Notes under the pieces: model-generated
The model's input: only the letters and a program-made list of their open reading frames with translations
What the model was told of the DNA's origin: nothing
Database searches by the model: none
Program-made: the position numbers and the translations under genes
Source of the DNA: Microbacterium rhizosphaerae
GTDB lineage: Bacteria; Actinomycetota; Actinomycetes; Actinomycetales; Microbacteriaceae
DNA length: 64,000 nt
Assembly (NCBI RefSeq): GCF_034120055.1
Contig: NZ_CP139368.1
Span: forward strand, 1,426,001 to 1,490,000
Reading direction: 5' to 3'
Shown: in pieces, positions 51,582 to 59,091 of the stretch
Numbering within the stretch: position 1 is the stretch's first letter
Layout of the letters: the number at the start of each line of letters is the position of its first letter

Positions 51582-52418
51582 GTGGACGACCGGTACGGAT
51601 CCGACGTGCTCGCACCCGGGTGGAAGAAGGCGCACGAGCGCCCGCTGCCGCGGGTCGAGGCATCCCGCGATCTCGTCGTCGAGGTGATGGAGGACGGCTT
51701 CTGCGGAGCCGTCACGGGCGTCTCCGGCGGGCTCGTGGAACTGGAGGACCGGCACGGTCGCCGGCGGCTCTTCCCGCTCGGGCCCGGCTTCCTCGTGGAG
51801 GGCCAGGGCGTCGTGCTGATCGTGCCGGCAGCGAAGGCTCCCGCCGCGCCGCAGCGCACGGCATCCGGTTCGTTCGCGGCGCCCGACGCTCGCGCGCGCA
51901 CCGCCCGCGCCAGCCGGATCTTCGTCGAGGGGCGGCACGACGCCGAGCTCGTCGAGAAGGTGTGGGGCGACGACCTGCGCCACGAGGGCGTGGTCGTCGA
52001 GTACCTGCAGGGCGTCGATCTGCTGGAGGCGGCGCTGCGCGACGAGCCGCCGACCGACGAGCGGCGATACGGCGTGCTCGTCGACCACCTCGTTCCCGGG
52101 TCGAAGGAGTCGCGCATCGCCCAGGCGATCGAATCCGGGCCGCACGGCCCGTACGTGCGCATCGTCGGGCACCCGTTCGTCGACGTGTGGCAGTGCGTCA
52201 CCCCGCGGGCACTCGGCATCGACGCGTGGCCCGAGGTGCCCCGCGGGATCGAATGGAAGGTCGGCGTGTGCCGCGCGCTCGGCTGGCCCGCGGACGATCA
52301 GGCCGATCTCGCCCGTGCGTGGCAGTACATCCTGTCGCGCGTGACCTCCTACCGCGATCTGGAGCCGGCGCTGCTCGGACGTGTCGAGGAGCTCATCGAT
52401 TTCGTCTGTGTCGGTTAG
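51582..52418 (+). CDS. DUF3097 family protein
   Basis: A 278-residue actinobacterial protein of unknown function. It starts VDDRYGSDVLAPGWKKAHERP, then a small beta domain (GFCGAVTGVSGGLVELEDRHG) and the strongly conserved FVEGRHDAELVEKVWGDDLRHEG region, which resembles a Toprim-like fold (E in VEGRHD; D in VLVDHLVPGSKE). The GTG at 51582 was chosen because GGAGG lies 5 nt upstream; TACGCT (51559-51564) is the likely -10. It is followed 73 bp later by trmB. A nucleic-acid role is inferred from the fold only. Confidence 0.87.
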   Translation: MDDRYGSDVLAPGWKKAHERPLPRVEASRDLVVEVMEDGFCGAVTGVSGGLVELEDRHGRRRLFPLGPGFLVEGQGVVLIVPAAKAPAAPQRTASGSFAAPDARARTARASRIFVEGRHDAELVEKVWGDDLRHEGVVVEYLQGVDLLEAALRDEPPTDERRYGVLVDHLVPGSKESRIAQAIESGPHGPYVRIVGHPFVDVWQCVTPRALGIDAWPEVPRGIEWKVGVCRALGWPADDQADLARAWQYILSRVTSYRDLEPALLGRVEELIDFVCVG

Positions 52419-52491
52419 AAGCGACGTCGTCGCCCGGCGCGAGAGCCGTGACCGAGACCGAACGCCAGTGCCGCTCGAATACCCTTGATGG

Positions 52492-53208
52492 ATGCCTGAG
52501 ACGCCGATCTACCGTGACCGCCCGGTGTCGTTCGTGCGTCGCAGCGGCAGGATGTCCGAGGCTCAGGAGCGCGCCTGGACGCAGCTCGCGTCCCGCTACA
52601 TGCTGACCTTCGACCGCGGGAGCGCGGCGACGAGCGTGGCGCACGGAAGCGCGGTCGACGTCACCGGCGTCTACGGCCGCCGAGCGCCCCTCTTCGTGGA
52701 GATCGGCTCGGGTCAGGGGCACGCGATCGTGCATGCGGCATCCACCCGACCGGATGCCGACTTCCTCGCGGTCGAGGTCTTCCGGGCGGGGCTCGCCCGC
52801 ACCATGCTCGACGCCGACCGTGCCGGTCTGACCAACCTCCGTCTGGCGGAGGCGAATGCGCCGGAGGTGCTCCAGCACCTGCTGCCCGCGGCATCCGTCG
52901 ACGAGCTCTGGGTGTTCTTCCCCGACCCGTGGCATAAGACGAAGCACAACAAGCGCCGGCTCGTGACGCTCGAGTTCACCGCGATCGCACGCGATGCGCT
53001 GCGTCCGGGAGGGATGCTGCGCCTCGCGACCGACTGGGAGGACTACGCGCTGCAGATGCGCGAGGTGATGGATGCCGCTCCGGGCTTCGCCCGCGCGTTC
53101 GAGGGGGAGTGGGCCCCGCGCTTCGAGGGCCGGGTCGTCACGGCTTTCGAGCGGAAGGGTGCGGCGAAGGGCCGCGACATCCGCGACCTCGTCTACCGTC
53201 GCGCCTGA
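52492..53208 (+). CDS. trmB: tRNA (guanine-N7)-methyltransferase
   Basis: Methylates G46 in the variable loop of tRNAs using S-adenosylmethionine. The 238 residues have the SAM motif FVEIGSGQGHAIVHAA (about 65-80), the acidic LAVEVFRAG, and the diagnostic FFPDPWHKTKHNKRRL (142-157), with Asp and Lys of the active site, and a C-terminal RFEGRVVTAFERKG segment in place of the usual TKFExRG. The ATG follows TACCCT (52480-52485) by 6 nt, a leaderless layout. Confidence 0.95.
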   Translation: MPETPIYRDRPVSFVRRSGRMSEAQERAWTQLASRYMLTFDRGSAATSVAHGSAVDVTGVYGRRAPLFVEIGSGQGHAIVHAASTRPDADFLAVEVFRAGLARTMLDADRAGLTNLRLAEANAPEVLQHLLPAASVDELWVFFPDPWHKTKHNKRRLVTLEFTAIARDALRPGGMLRLATDWEDYALQMREVMDAAPGFARAFEGEWAPRFEGRVVTAFERKGAAKGRDIRDLVYRRA

Positions 53209-53277
53209 CCGGGGACGCTGCCCAGGGGCCGCCCAGGAGCGTCGGCTAGCGTGGGATGCGGATCCTGAACCGGATCC

Positions 53278-53318
53278 CCGGACGACGGATCAGTACCCGG
53301 TGCGCGACAAGACTGGCC
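53278..53318 (+). promoter_or_regulatory. Guanidine-III (ykkC-III) riboswitch
   Basis: The segment has the three conserved blocks of the ykkC-III class in order: CCGGACGA (53278-53285), GTACCCGGT (53293-53301) and GACAAGAC (53306-53313). CCGG at 53278-53281 can pair with CCGG at 53297-53300 as the pseudoknot of this class. A -10 (TAGCGT, 53247-53252) places the start near 53259, so the aptamer lies in the leader, and the ribosome binding site GGAGA (53321-53325) begins within a few bases of its 3' side. Guanidine binding should free the ribosome binding site and switch the exporter on. Confidence 0.9.
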
Positions 53319-53330
53319 ATGGAGACAGCC

Positions 53331-53651
53331 ATGTCGTGGGTCATCCTCATCGTGTCCGGCGTGCTCGAGGCCGTCTGGGCGACGGCGCTGGGCAGGTCCG
53401 AGGGTTTCACGAAGCTCTGGCCGACCGTCGTCTTCGGCGTGGGCCTCGCCGCGTCGATGGGCGGTCTCGCGTGGGCGATGCGCGACATCCCCACCGGAAC
53501 GGCCTACGCGGTCTGGGTGGGCGTCGGCGCCGCCCTCACCGTCGGCTACGCCATGATCACGGGCGCGGAGCCGTTCTCGATCGTCCGGATGCTCCTCATT
53601 CTCGGCCTCGTCGGCTGCGTCATCGGCCTCAAGGTGGTGGGCGAGCACTGA
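53331..53651 (+). CDS. gdx: Guanidinium exporter of the SMR family (SugE/Gdx)
   Basis: A 106-residue four-helix small multidrug resistance protein that exports guanidinium in exchange for protons. Helix 1 reads ILIVSGVLEAVWATALGRSEGFT with the essential Glu13; WATALxxSxGFT is typical of the SugE/Gdx branch rather than the EmrE branch. Later helices have GTAYAVWVGVGAALTVGYAMI. The ATG at 53331 was chosen over frames further upstream because GGAGA stands 5 nt before it and the upstream sequence is the guanidine-III aptamer. It is convergent with the TetR gene, 3 bp between stops. Confidence 0.94.
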   Translation: MSWVILIVSGVLEAVWATALGRSEGFTKLWPTVVFGVGLAASMGGLAWAMRDIPTGTAYAVWVGVGAALTVGYAMITGAEPFSIVRMLLILGLVGCVIGLKVVGEH

Positions 53652-53654
53652 CCT

Positions 53655-54299
53655 CTATTCGAAGGCGCTGAGCGCGGGCGGGATGGCGGCGGCCCCCGCC
53701 GCGCTCAGCACCCAGGTCATGCCCGCCGCGGCCGTGCGGTAGGGCTCGTCCGAGCCCGTCATCACGGAGCGCGCGTTCGACATTTCGTACAGCGCCAGCA
53801 GCGCGAAGGCGAGGGTGCGCGCATCCCCCTGCAGCTCGCCGTTCGCGATCGCATACGAGACCTGGGCCTGCAGGTACCCCTCCCACTGCGCGATGTGCAC
53901 GCGCAGCGCGTCGCGCACCGGGCCCGGCTTCGAGTCCATGTCGGCGATGCAGGCCTGGAAGAAGCATCCGCCGGAGAACACGCGTCGGCGCGAGTACGAG
54001 ATGATGCCCGCCAGGAGTGCGACGACCCGCTCGAGTCCGCGCGGTATCTCGTGCGCCGGTTCGACGACCTCGCGGCGGAAGATCTCCGCCGCCGCGTCCA
54101 CCGTCGCGAGCTGCAGGGACTCCTTGCTGCCGAAGAGGGTCGAGATGCCGCTCTTGCTGTGACCGGTCGTCTCGGCGAGCGCGCCGATCGTGACACCATC
54201 CAGTCCCACGGTCGAGGCGAGGTCGGCCGCCTCCGCGAGGATTCGCTCGCGGGATGCGGCGCCCCGTGCGCGGCGCCCGTCCGTCACGATGGTGCTCAT
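53655..54299 (-). CDS. TetR-family transcriptional regulator
   Basis: A 214-residue repressor. The N-terminal helix-turn-helix includes RERILAEAADLASTVGLDGV and IGALAETTGHSKSGISTLFGSKE in pieces (about 13-57); the C-terminal ligand domain has FSGGCFFQACIADM (about 100-113), a pattern of the TetR_C group acting on small hydrophobic ligands. The ATG at 54299 stands 6 nt after TATACT (54306-54311 on the minus strand), so it is leaderless. It is divergent from a hydrolase gene, with one inverted repeat covering both -10 elements, which predicts joint repression of both genes. Confidence 0.92.
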   Translation of the reverse strand: MSTIVTDGRRARGAASRERILAEAADLASTVGLDGVTIGALAETTGHSKSGISTLFGSKESLQLATVDAAAEIFRREVVEPAHEIPRGLERVVALLAGIISYSRRRVFSGGCFFQACIADMDSKPGPVRDALRVHIAQWEGYLQAQVSYAIANGELQGDARTLAFALLALYEMSNARSVMTGSDEPYRTAAAGMTWVLSAAGAAAIPPALSAFE

Positions 54300-54307
54300 G
54301 CATTGAG

Positions 54308-54329
54308 TATACGACCGTTCGTACGTATA
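54308..54329. promoter_or_regulatory. Candidate TetR operator overlapping two divergent -10 elements
   Basis: TATACG (54308-54313) and CGTATA (54324-54329) form inverted arms around CG-rich partially symmetric DNA. The left arm overlaps the -10 (TATACT, minus strand) of tetR and the right arm the -10 (TATAGT, 54326-54331) of the hydrolase. Binding would block both genes. Confidence 0.72.
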
Positions 54330-54337
54330 GTTCCAGC

Positions 54338-55195
54338 ATGGACACACGATGGGTGGATGCCGCGTCCCGCCGGATGCCTCGGGTCACAGCCCGGATCGCC
54401 GCCGCCGCGATGCTGGCACCGGGGCGACGGATGCGGGTGCGGCCGGGGCAGCGCGAGACGATGACTCGCGCGGCGCGCGAGACGCTCATCGTCGGGCGAC
54501 ACCGGGTCGCGGTATACCGCTGGGGCACGGGAGAGCGGCGGATGCTCCTGGTCCACGGCTGGCAGGGGCGCGCGGCGCAGTTCGCCGAGGTCGTGTCGCG
54601 CTTCGAGGAGTCCGCGACGATCGTGGCTTTCGACGCGCCGGCGCACGGCGGCTCGCGGGGGATCACCGCCGACATCGGCATGTGGATCCAGACGATCCGC
54701 GCCCTCGATGCTCAATTCGACTTCGATGTCGTGGTCGCGCACTCGTTCGGCGGGCTCGCCGCGCTGCGGGCCCGGCTCGCGGGCCTCGTACGCGCGCAGG
54801 TGGTGGCCATCTCGGCTCCGCCCTCGACGGGTGCCGTCATGCACGCGTACGCGACGCAGGTCGGACTGACGGATGCGGTGGCCTCGCGGGTGAATGAGGC
54901 GCTGGCGCGCCGGCTGGGCCCGGTGATGGCGTCGATCGCGATGGGCTCCCGTGCCGACGCCCCCGCGGGCGCATCGCAGATCCTCGTCATCCACGACCGC
55001 GCCGACCGAGCCGTGCCCGTCGTCGCGGCCCGCACGATCGAGTCGACGTGGCCCGACGCGGCGACGCTCATGCTGACGGATGGGCTCGGGCACAACCGCA
55101 TCCTGGCCGCGCCGCCCGTGCTGGACGCGATCGCGTCCTTCGCCGCGGACGCTTCGCACGCTGACGCGTCTGCGCAGGCGGTCCCCGCGGCGTGA
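54338..55195 (+). CDS. Alpha/beta hydrolase controlled by the adjacent TetR protein
   Basis: A 285-residue hydrolase with LLVHGWQGRAAQF (70-82), nucleophile elbow VVAHSFGGLAAL (Ser136), acid segment ILVIHDRADRAVPV and C-terminal His in GLGHNRIL. The N-terminal 50 residues are basic and have a weakly hydrophobic stretch (ITARIAAAAMLAPG type), possibly membrane associated. The ATG stands 6 nt after TATAGT, an almost perfect -10, so it is leaderless and potentially strong. The likely inducer is its substrate or a lipid-like ester sensed by the TetR protein; this is inference. Confidence 0.9.
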   Translation: MDTRWVDAASRRMPRVTARIAAAAMLAPGRRMRVRPGQRETMTRAARETLIVGRHRVAVYRWGTGERRMLLVHGWQGRAAQFAEVVSRFEESATIVAFDAPAHGGSRGITADIGMWIQTIRALDAQFDFDVVVAHSFGGLAALRARLAGLVRAQVVAISAPPSTGAVMHAYATQVGLTDAVASRVNEALARRLGPVMASIAMGSRADAPAGASQILVIHDRADRAVPVVAARTIESTWPDAATLMLTDGLGHNRILAAPPVLDAIASFAADASHADASAQAVPAA

Positions 55196-55229
55196 GGCGC
55201 CGCCCGCAGGTGATAACCTCGATCGGTAC

Positions 55230-55305
55230 GCCTCCGTAGCTCAGGGGATAGAGCGTTGGTTTCCGGTACCAAAGGTCGCAGGTTCGATTCCTGTCGGGGG
55301 CGCCA
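55230..55305 (+). tRNA. tRNA-Arg (anticodon CCG)
   Basis: A 76-nt cloverleaf with the CCA end encoded: acceptor GCCTCCG (55230-55236) pairs with CGGGGGC (55295-55301), D-stem GCTC/GAGC, anticodon stem TTGGT/ACCAA around loop TTCCGGT (anticodon CCG, reads CGG), T-arm GCAGG-TTCGATT-CCTGT, then discriminator G and CCA (55303-55305). It lies 34 bp after the hydrolase stop and marks the left end of an accessory region. Confidence 0.97.
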
Positions 55306-55413
55306 GTAAACAGTAGGGAGTCGGGTTACCGGCTCCCCTTCACTGTACCCACGACTGCACCCGAACCGGTCATGGGAGGCGGTAACGGGGCACAGACGAC
55401 CCCACGACCCGCA

Positions 55414-55491
55414 AAGCAACGCGTCGCGCTGGGCGGTGAGATCTTGATCTGCGGTCCAGACCCTGGCGTAGCCAATCTGTATCCCATCCAT
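55414..55491 (-). pseudogene. N-terminal remnant of a serine recombinase (resolvase/invertase family)
   Basis: On the minus strand the codons from 55491 read MDGIQI then GYARVWTADQDLTAQRDALL, the start of Tn3-type resolvases and invertases (normally YARVSTADQDLTAQRDAL). The catalytic serine is replaced by tryptophan, and after the ALL the reading frame is lost, so the gene is dead. The remaining 55306-55413 and 55492-55637 contain no gene. It lies 100-190 bp beyond tRNA-Arg and is probably a scar of a mobile element. Confidence 0.8.
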
Positions 55492-55637
55492 GCGCTCAGC
55501 GTCCCGCCGGCGATTGGCGCCCCTCCGGGTCCACCCGCGCACTCAGCGCGCTGATCCGTTCTCTGCATACGGTGGCGAAGGTATCGACGTGTCTTGGTGG
55601 GTTGGAAGCAGTTCCGGGGCGCTAGGCTTTCGGGGCC

Positions 55638-56534
55638 ATGACCCCGGACACCCCTAGCCACCCCGCGTGGGTCGCGCCATACCTGACCAGGCTCGGCGTC
55701 GACTCCGTGGAGTCGCTCGGAGCGCCGACACTCGACACGCTGTGCGGGCTGCACCGGGCGCACGTCGAGCGCATCGCGTTCGAGAACATCGACATCCAGC
55801 GTGGACGTCCGCAGGGCATCAGCCCGGAGGAGTCCATCGACCGGATCCTCGCGGGCCGCGGCGGGTACTGCTTCAACCTGAACAACGCGTTCGCCTCACT
55901 GCTGACCGCCCTCGGGTACGACGTGACCCTTCATCGCGGGCAGATCAACGGCAGCGTCGAGCAGGCGAAGGCCACCGCCGACGAGTACGGCACGCACATG
56001 GCCTTGACAGTCCTGATCGAGGGGGAGCGGTGGTCGATCGACGTCGGGCTGGCCAACTCGCATTACGAGCCGATCCCCTTGCGCGAGGGTGTGCACACCC
56101 AGGGCCCGTTCACCTTCCGGCTTGAGCCGTTGCCCGAGGTCGGGCCGGACGCGTGGCGGTTCTTCACCGACCCCGTGCAGACGACCTTCCACAGCATGGA
56201 CTTCACCCTCGCACCGGCGCGCTGGGAGGACTTCACCGGGTACCACATCAAACTCTCGACGTCGCCGAAGTCCGGGTTCGTGCAGATCGGCGAGCTCTTC
56301 CGCCGCGACGCGCTCGGAACCGACTTCGTGCTCAACGACGAGCTGACCCGCGACGACGCGGGCGGACGTTCGACACGCATCCTGACGTCCGCCGCCGAGT
56401 GGTTCGGGATCGCTGAGGATATGTTCCAGCTGGACCTGTCGGACATCAACGACGCTGAGCGCGCCCAGCTGTTTGATCAGATGCAACGCGCAGAAGCGGC
56501 CTGGCGGGCCTCACAGCAAGCGGCGAACGTTTAG
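55638..56534 (+). CDS. nat: Arylamine N-acetyltransferase
   Basis: Transfers acetyl (or propionyl) from CoA to arylamines and hydrazines. The 298 residues carry the catalytic triad Cys78 (AGRGGYCFNLN), His120 (YGTHMALTV) and Asp135 (SIDVGLAN), with the family start YLTRLGVDSVESLGAPTLDTL in pieces. NAT enzymes are usually about 275-280 residues; the C-terminal 30 residues here are an extra helix (ERAQLFDQMQRAEAAWRAS). In mycobacteria NAT can detoxify isoniazid and assist lipid metabolism; here the role is open. The ATG follows TAGGCT (55623-55628) by 9 nt. Confidence 0.93.
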   Translation: MTPDTPSHPAWVAPYLTRLGVDSVESLGAPTLDTLCGLHRAHVERIAFENIDIQRGRPQGISPEESIDRILAGRGGYCFNLNNAFASLLTALGYDVTLHRGQINGSVEQAKATADEYGTHMALTVLIEGERWSIDVGLANSHYEPIPLREGVHTQGPFTFRLEPLPEVGPDAWRFFTDPVQTTFHSMDFTLAPARWEDFTGYHIKLSTSPKSGFVQIGELFRRDALGTDFVLNDELTRDDAGGRSTRILTSAAEWFGIAEDMFQLDLSDINDAERAQLFDQMQRAEAAWRASQQAANV

Positions 56535-56706
56535 ACCCCAGCCATCCCGCCCGGGCGCCGAATGTCACGATTGGTGCCTCCTTCGCGAGCGCGCGGATGT
56601 CAGTGGGTCGTGCGAGCAGTCGGCCGGGATGAGGTGGCACCATCCTCGGCGTGGTGATGTGATCTGGGCGCGTCGAAGGGTCCTCGACCGTGCGGAATCC
56701 ATCGCT

Positions 56707-57303
56707 CTACGCACCGATGGGGATACCGCTCTCGCGCAAGGCCAGCTCCAGATCCGCGCTGCTGGTGTAGTGGTGCGTGGTGATCCCAAGGGTCGCGGCG
56801 CCGGCGAGTTTCGCAGGCGAGTCGTCGGTGAAGAACACTGCGCTCGCGGGCACGCCCATACTGTCGAGCACGTACTGGAACGCTCGCGGGTGAGGCTTCG
56901 CGTAGCCGATGGTCGCGGAGTTGAAGATCGCGTCGAAGTGGGCGTCAAGCCCGAGTTCTGCCGTCTCTGCCGGGATGGTGTCGGTTCCGTTCGTGAGGAT
57001 CGCAGTTCGCAGGCCGAGGGCGCGAAGAGCATCGGCGAGGGCGAGCATCGCCGGGTCCGCGTCGAAGGGCTGGCGTCCCCACTCCGCCGCGGCCTCACGA
57101 TTTCCGAGGTGCTCCGCAATCCGATCCAGCCAGTCGCGCCTGGAAATGCGGCCCGTCGTGACGTCCTCGATGAGCGGGCTGCTGAACGCGACGCGATCGA
57201 TCGCGCCCGCCTCGATGCCGTGCCGCGTCTCGATATCCTCGACGCTGCTCCGGCTGAAATGACGCACCACTCCATCGAGGTCGAATAGAACAACAGCGAT
57301 CAC
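56707..57303 (-). CDS. HAD-superfamily phosphatase
   Basis: A 198-residue haloacid-dehalogenase-like hydrolase: motif I FDLDGVV (Asp8, Asp10), motif II ILTNGT (about 98-103), motif III lysine in KPHP (about 137-140) and motif IV FFTDDSPAKLAGA (about 157-169). A small helical cap follows motif I. The pattern resembles YihX/epoxide-hydrolase-N-like phosphatases acting on sugar phosphates. The GTG start stands 6 nt after CAGGAT, a weak leaderless -10. It is convergent with nat; the 172 bp between hold no gene and only a short CGCCCGGGCG palindrome. Confidence 0.9.
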   Translation of the reverse strand: MIAVVLFDLDGVVRHFSRSSVEDIETRHGIEAGAIDRVAFSSPLIEDVTTGRISRRDWLDRIAEHLGNREAAAEWGRQPFDADPAMLALADALRALGLRTAILTNGTDTIPAETAELGLDAHFDAIFNSATIGYAKPHPRAFQYVLDSMGVPASAVFFTDDSPAKLAGAATLGITTHHYTSSADLELALRESGIPIGA

Positions 57304-57391
57304 AAGCCCATCCTGCCGGACCCGCTGAAGGCTGTCCGCAAGCCGGTCCGGTTCCGGGCACCCCGGTCACGGGGCTGCGTCCAGGTCCGAG

Positions 57392-57904
57392 CTACGTGAG
57401 CTGGAATGCGAACCGATCCTCCGGTGCGAACAGGTACTCGTCGTCGCAGCGGAACCCTCGCAGCCATTGCCGGCCGTCGACAACGCGTAGGTAGAAGCCT
57501 TTCGGGAACGCCACGTCGTCGCTCACGGGTGCCGACGCGACCTTCAGCGAGCCGGAAGGCGATCGGCCGGCGGACAGAATCGAGTCCGGCGCATTCGGCT
57601 GCGACGCCATGGCGAGCCGGAGATACGGTGCGGTGTCCGGCGGGCAGAGCGCGAGTCCTTGATCCGCGGCGGCCGCGAAGACTTCCAGGAGTACCGCGCC
57701 CGTGCTCCGATCGAGATCACCTACGCTGCGCTCGATGACGCCGATCTCCTCGCCGTCTCGGGCATCGAATATCGGCTGATCGAGCAGCGCTTCTGCGTGC
57801 GCGTTGAGCAAGACGCCGTGCTCGCGCAGCCTCGTCCGCAGCTGGGCCCGGGTCAAACCGCCCACGCGAAGACGCCGGACGCTTGTCTCATCGCTCTCGC
57901 GCAC
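57392..57904 (-). CDS. Unknown 170-residue protein
   Basis: A soluble protein with a helical start (VGGLTRAQLRTRLREHGVLLNAHAEALLDQ, in pieces 15-43), a beta-rich middle and a C-terminal block VDGRQWLRGFRCDDEYLFAPEDRF. No catalytic motif or membrane segment is apparent, and I do not recognise the family by name, although similar proteins appear in actinobacterial genomes as hypothetical. The GTG start follows TAGCCT (57911-57916 on the minus strand) by 6 nt, which supports it as a real, leaderless gene. A divergent small gene starts 56 bp away. Confidence 0.72.
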   Translation of the reverse strand: MRESDETSVRRLRVGGLTRAQLRTRLREHGVLLNAHAEALLDQPIFDARDGEEIGVIERSVGDLDRSTGAVLLEVFAAAADQGLALCPPDTAPYLRLAMASQPNAPDSILSAGRSPSGSLKVASAPVSDDVAFPKGFYLRVVDGRQWLRGFRCDDEYLFAPEDRFAFQLT

Positions 57905-57959
57905 AGCGCAAGGCTACGCGCTCACCAGCCCGAGTCGAATCGAGCCACGAAGGGTCGTC

Positions 57960-58202
57960 ATGCGCGCGGCCGAACTGGTCACGCTGGGCGATCTGCCGTG
58001 GTCGGAAATCACAGTTGTGGATACCGGCGAGGTAAAGCCGGTCACCGGCAACAAGGCCGCCACGCTCCGCATCACCTTCGACGATGAGTCGGCAACGCTC
58101 GGGAGCCCGATCGAACTGATCGTCCGAGGCGAACCATTGTCACAGGCGCTCGATCGCATCCTCGCAGCGCGAGAATCCAATCAAGAACCGCATGATCGTT
58201 GA
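57960..58202 (+). CDS. Small unknown protein (80 residues)
   Basis: An 80-residue acidic protein, MRAAELVTLGDLPWSEITVV and so on, with two probable beta hairpins (EITVVDTGEVKPV; ATLRITFDDESATL) and a C-terminal helix (PLSQALDRILAARES). No family recognised. Longer upstream frames are arginine-rich and look like shadow of the opposite gene; ATG 57960 has a weak AAGGG upstream. It is divergent from the 170-residue gene. Between its end and 58345 nothing further is seen. Confidence 0.6.
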   Translation: MRAAELVTLGDLPWSEITVVDTGEVKPVTGNKAATLRITFDDESATLGSPIELIVRGEPLSQALDRILAARESNQEPHDR

Positions 58203-58344
58203 TCCCGTCGGGCGATCATCGGGTAGCGACTCAGCGGATCCCACGGCCGCACGTCAATCGGTCCCGCTGCGGCACGTCGTCCACGGTGATGTGTTGGCAC
58301 GCCCCGCAGCCCGAGTGAGCGAGGTCGCGAGCGATTTGATGGTG

Positions 58345-58614
58345 CTACCGCATCCTGGAAATGAATCGTCCGGCGATTGCCGTGCTGACCGCGATCAGAG
58401 TGATTGTCGCCAGCCAGATCCAAATGTTCGTCGGCACACCCAGAAGCGACTGTTGATAGGAGCTGCAGAGCGACTGTCCCGAGCCGGGTGCGTCCGCGCA
58501 CCATCCCACCTGGATCAGCGGGGCGAGGAACAGAGAGGCGACTCCGGCTGCCGCAACCCCCGACCACATGACCCCGGCGAGGCACTTTCGACGCCGTGGT
58601 TTCACAATCACCAT
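58345..58614 (-). CDS. Small membrane protein with two helices, unknown
   Basis: An 89-residue protein: basic start (VKPRRRKCLAG), a first membrane helix (about 12-32), an external loop with three cysteines (GWCADAPGSGQSLCSSY), and a second helix (about 62-82) ending in RFISRMR. The distribution of charge suggests both ends lie in the cytoplasm. No family recognised. No ribosome binding site or -10 at a suitable distance is clear. It lies 78 bp from the end of the GntR gene on the same strand and might be the last gene of that operon. Confidence 0.65.
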   Translation of the reverse strand: MVIVKPRRRKCLAGVMWSGVAAAGVASLFLAPLIQVGWCADAPGSGQSLCSSYQQSLLGVPTNIWIWLATITLIAVSTAIAGRFISRMR

Positions 58615-58692
58615 CCAATCGTGTTGGTCCCGACGGCGCGACGGGACCCCCTGCGAGGAGCGGGTGACCTATTTGGGTCTCGCGGCTGGAGG

Positions 58693-59091
58693 CTAGACCG
58701 GATGGTCGAGATCGGCGCGTCGCTCGGTGCGGGGTGGCTCGGTTCGCCAAGTGGCGCGGAGGATTTGGAGGATGTCCTCGAGTTGCAGGCCCTCCCGTTC
58801 TGAGACGTCGATGAGGTGGCGCGCGGCATGGACGACGTCGATGGAGATCGCGGAGGCGCGTGTGCTGACGCGGGTGCCGGCGCCGATACGGGTTTCGATC
58901 AGGCGCTCTTGCTCGAGCTGTTTGTAGACCTTGGCGATGGTGCCTGGGGCGACTTGCAGGTCGACGGCGAGTTGCCGCACGGAGGGCAATCGTTCGGTGG
59001 CGGCCAGTGCGCCGGTGGTGATCAGGCCGCGGATCTGGTCGTGGATCTGTTCGGCCGGGGTCCCGCCCGTCGGGGACAGCGCAATGATCAT
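58693..59091 (-). CDS. GntR-family regulator, YtrA-like
   Basis: A 132-residue short GntR protein: PTGGTPAEQIHDQIRGLITTG (6-26) followed by the winged helix LPSVRQLAVDLQVAPGTIAK (about 35-54) and KQLEQERLIETRIGAGTRV. The C-terminal part is only about 55 residues, which fits the YtrA subfamily, whose members repress their own operons that encode membrane or ABC proteins. The ATG overlaps the stop of the membrane-protein gene (ATGA at 59088-59091). It likely binds the TGTAGCA-N6-TGTTACA operator upstream of the operon. Confidence 0.9.
   Translation of the reverse strand: MIIALSPTGGTPAEQIHDQIRGLITTGALAATERLPSVRQLAVDLQVAPGTIAKVYKQLEQERLIETRIGAGTRVSTRASAISIDVVHAARHLIDVSEREGLQLEDILQILRATWRTEPPRTERRADLDHPV

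Noticed and set aside
53256..53330. N-terminal extension of the SMR gene beginning MRILNRIPGRR
   Set aside because: The region encodes the guanidine-III aptamer, and the ribosome binding site points to ATG 53331.
54712..55542. Minus-strand frame reading through tRNA-Arg with a peptide of the RQESNLRPLVPETN type
   Set aside because: This peptide is the familiar artefact of translating a tRNA gene on its opposite strand; only the recombinase-like part upstream is meaningful.
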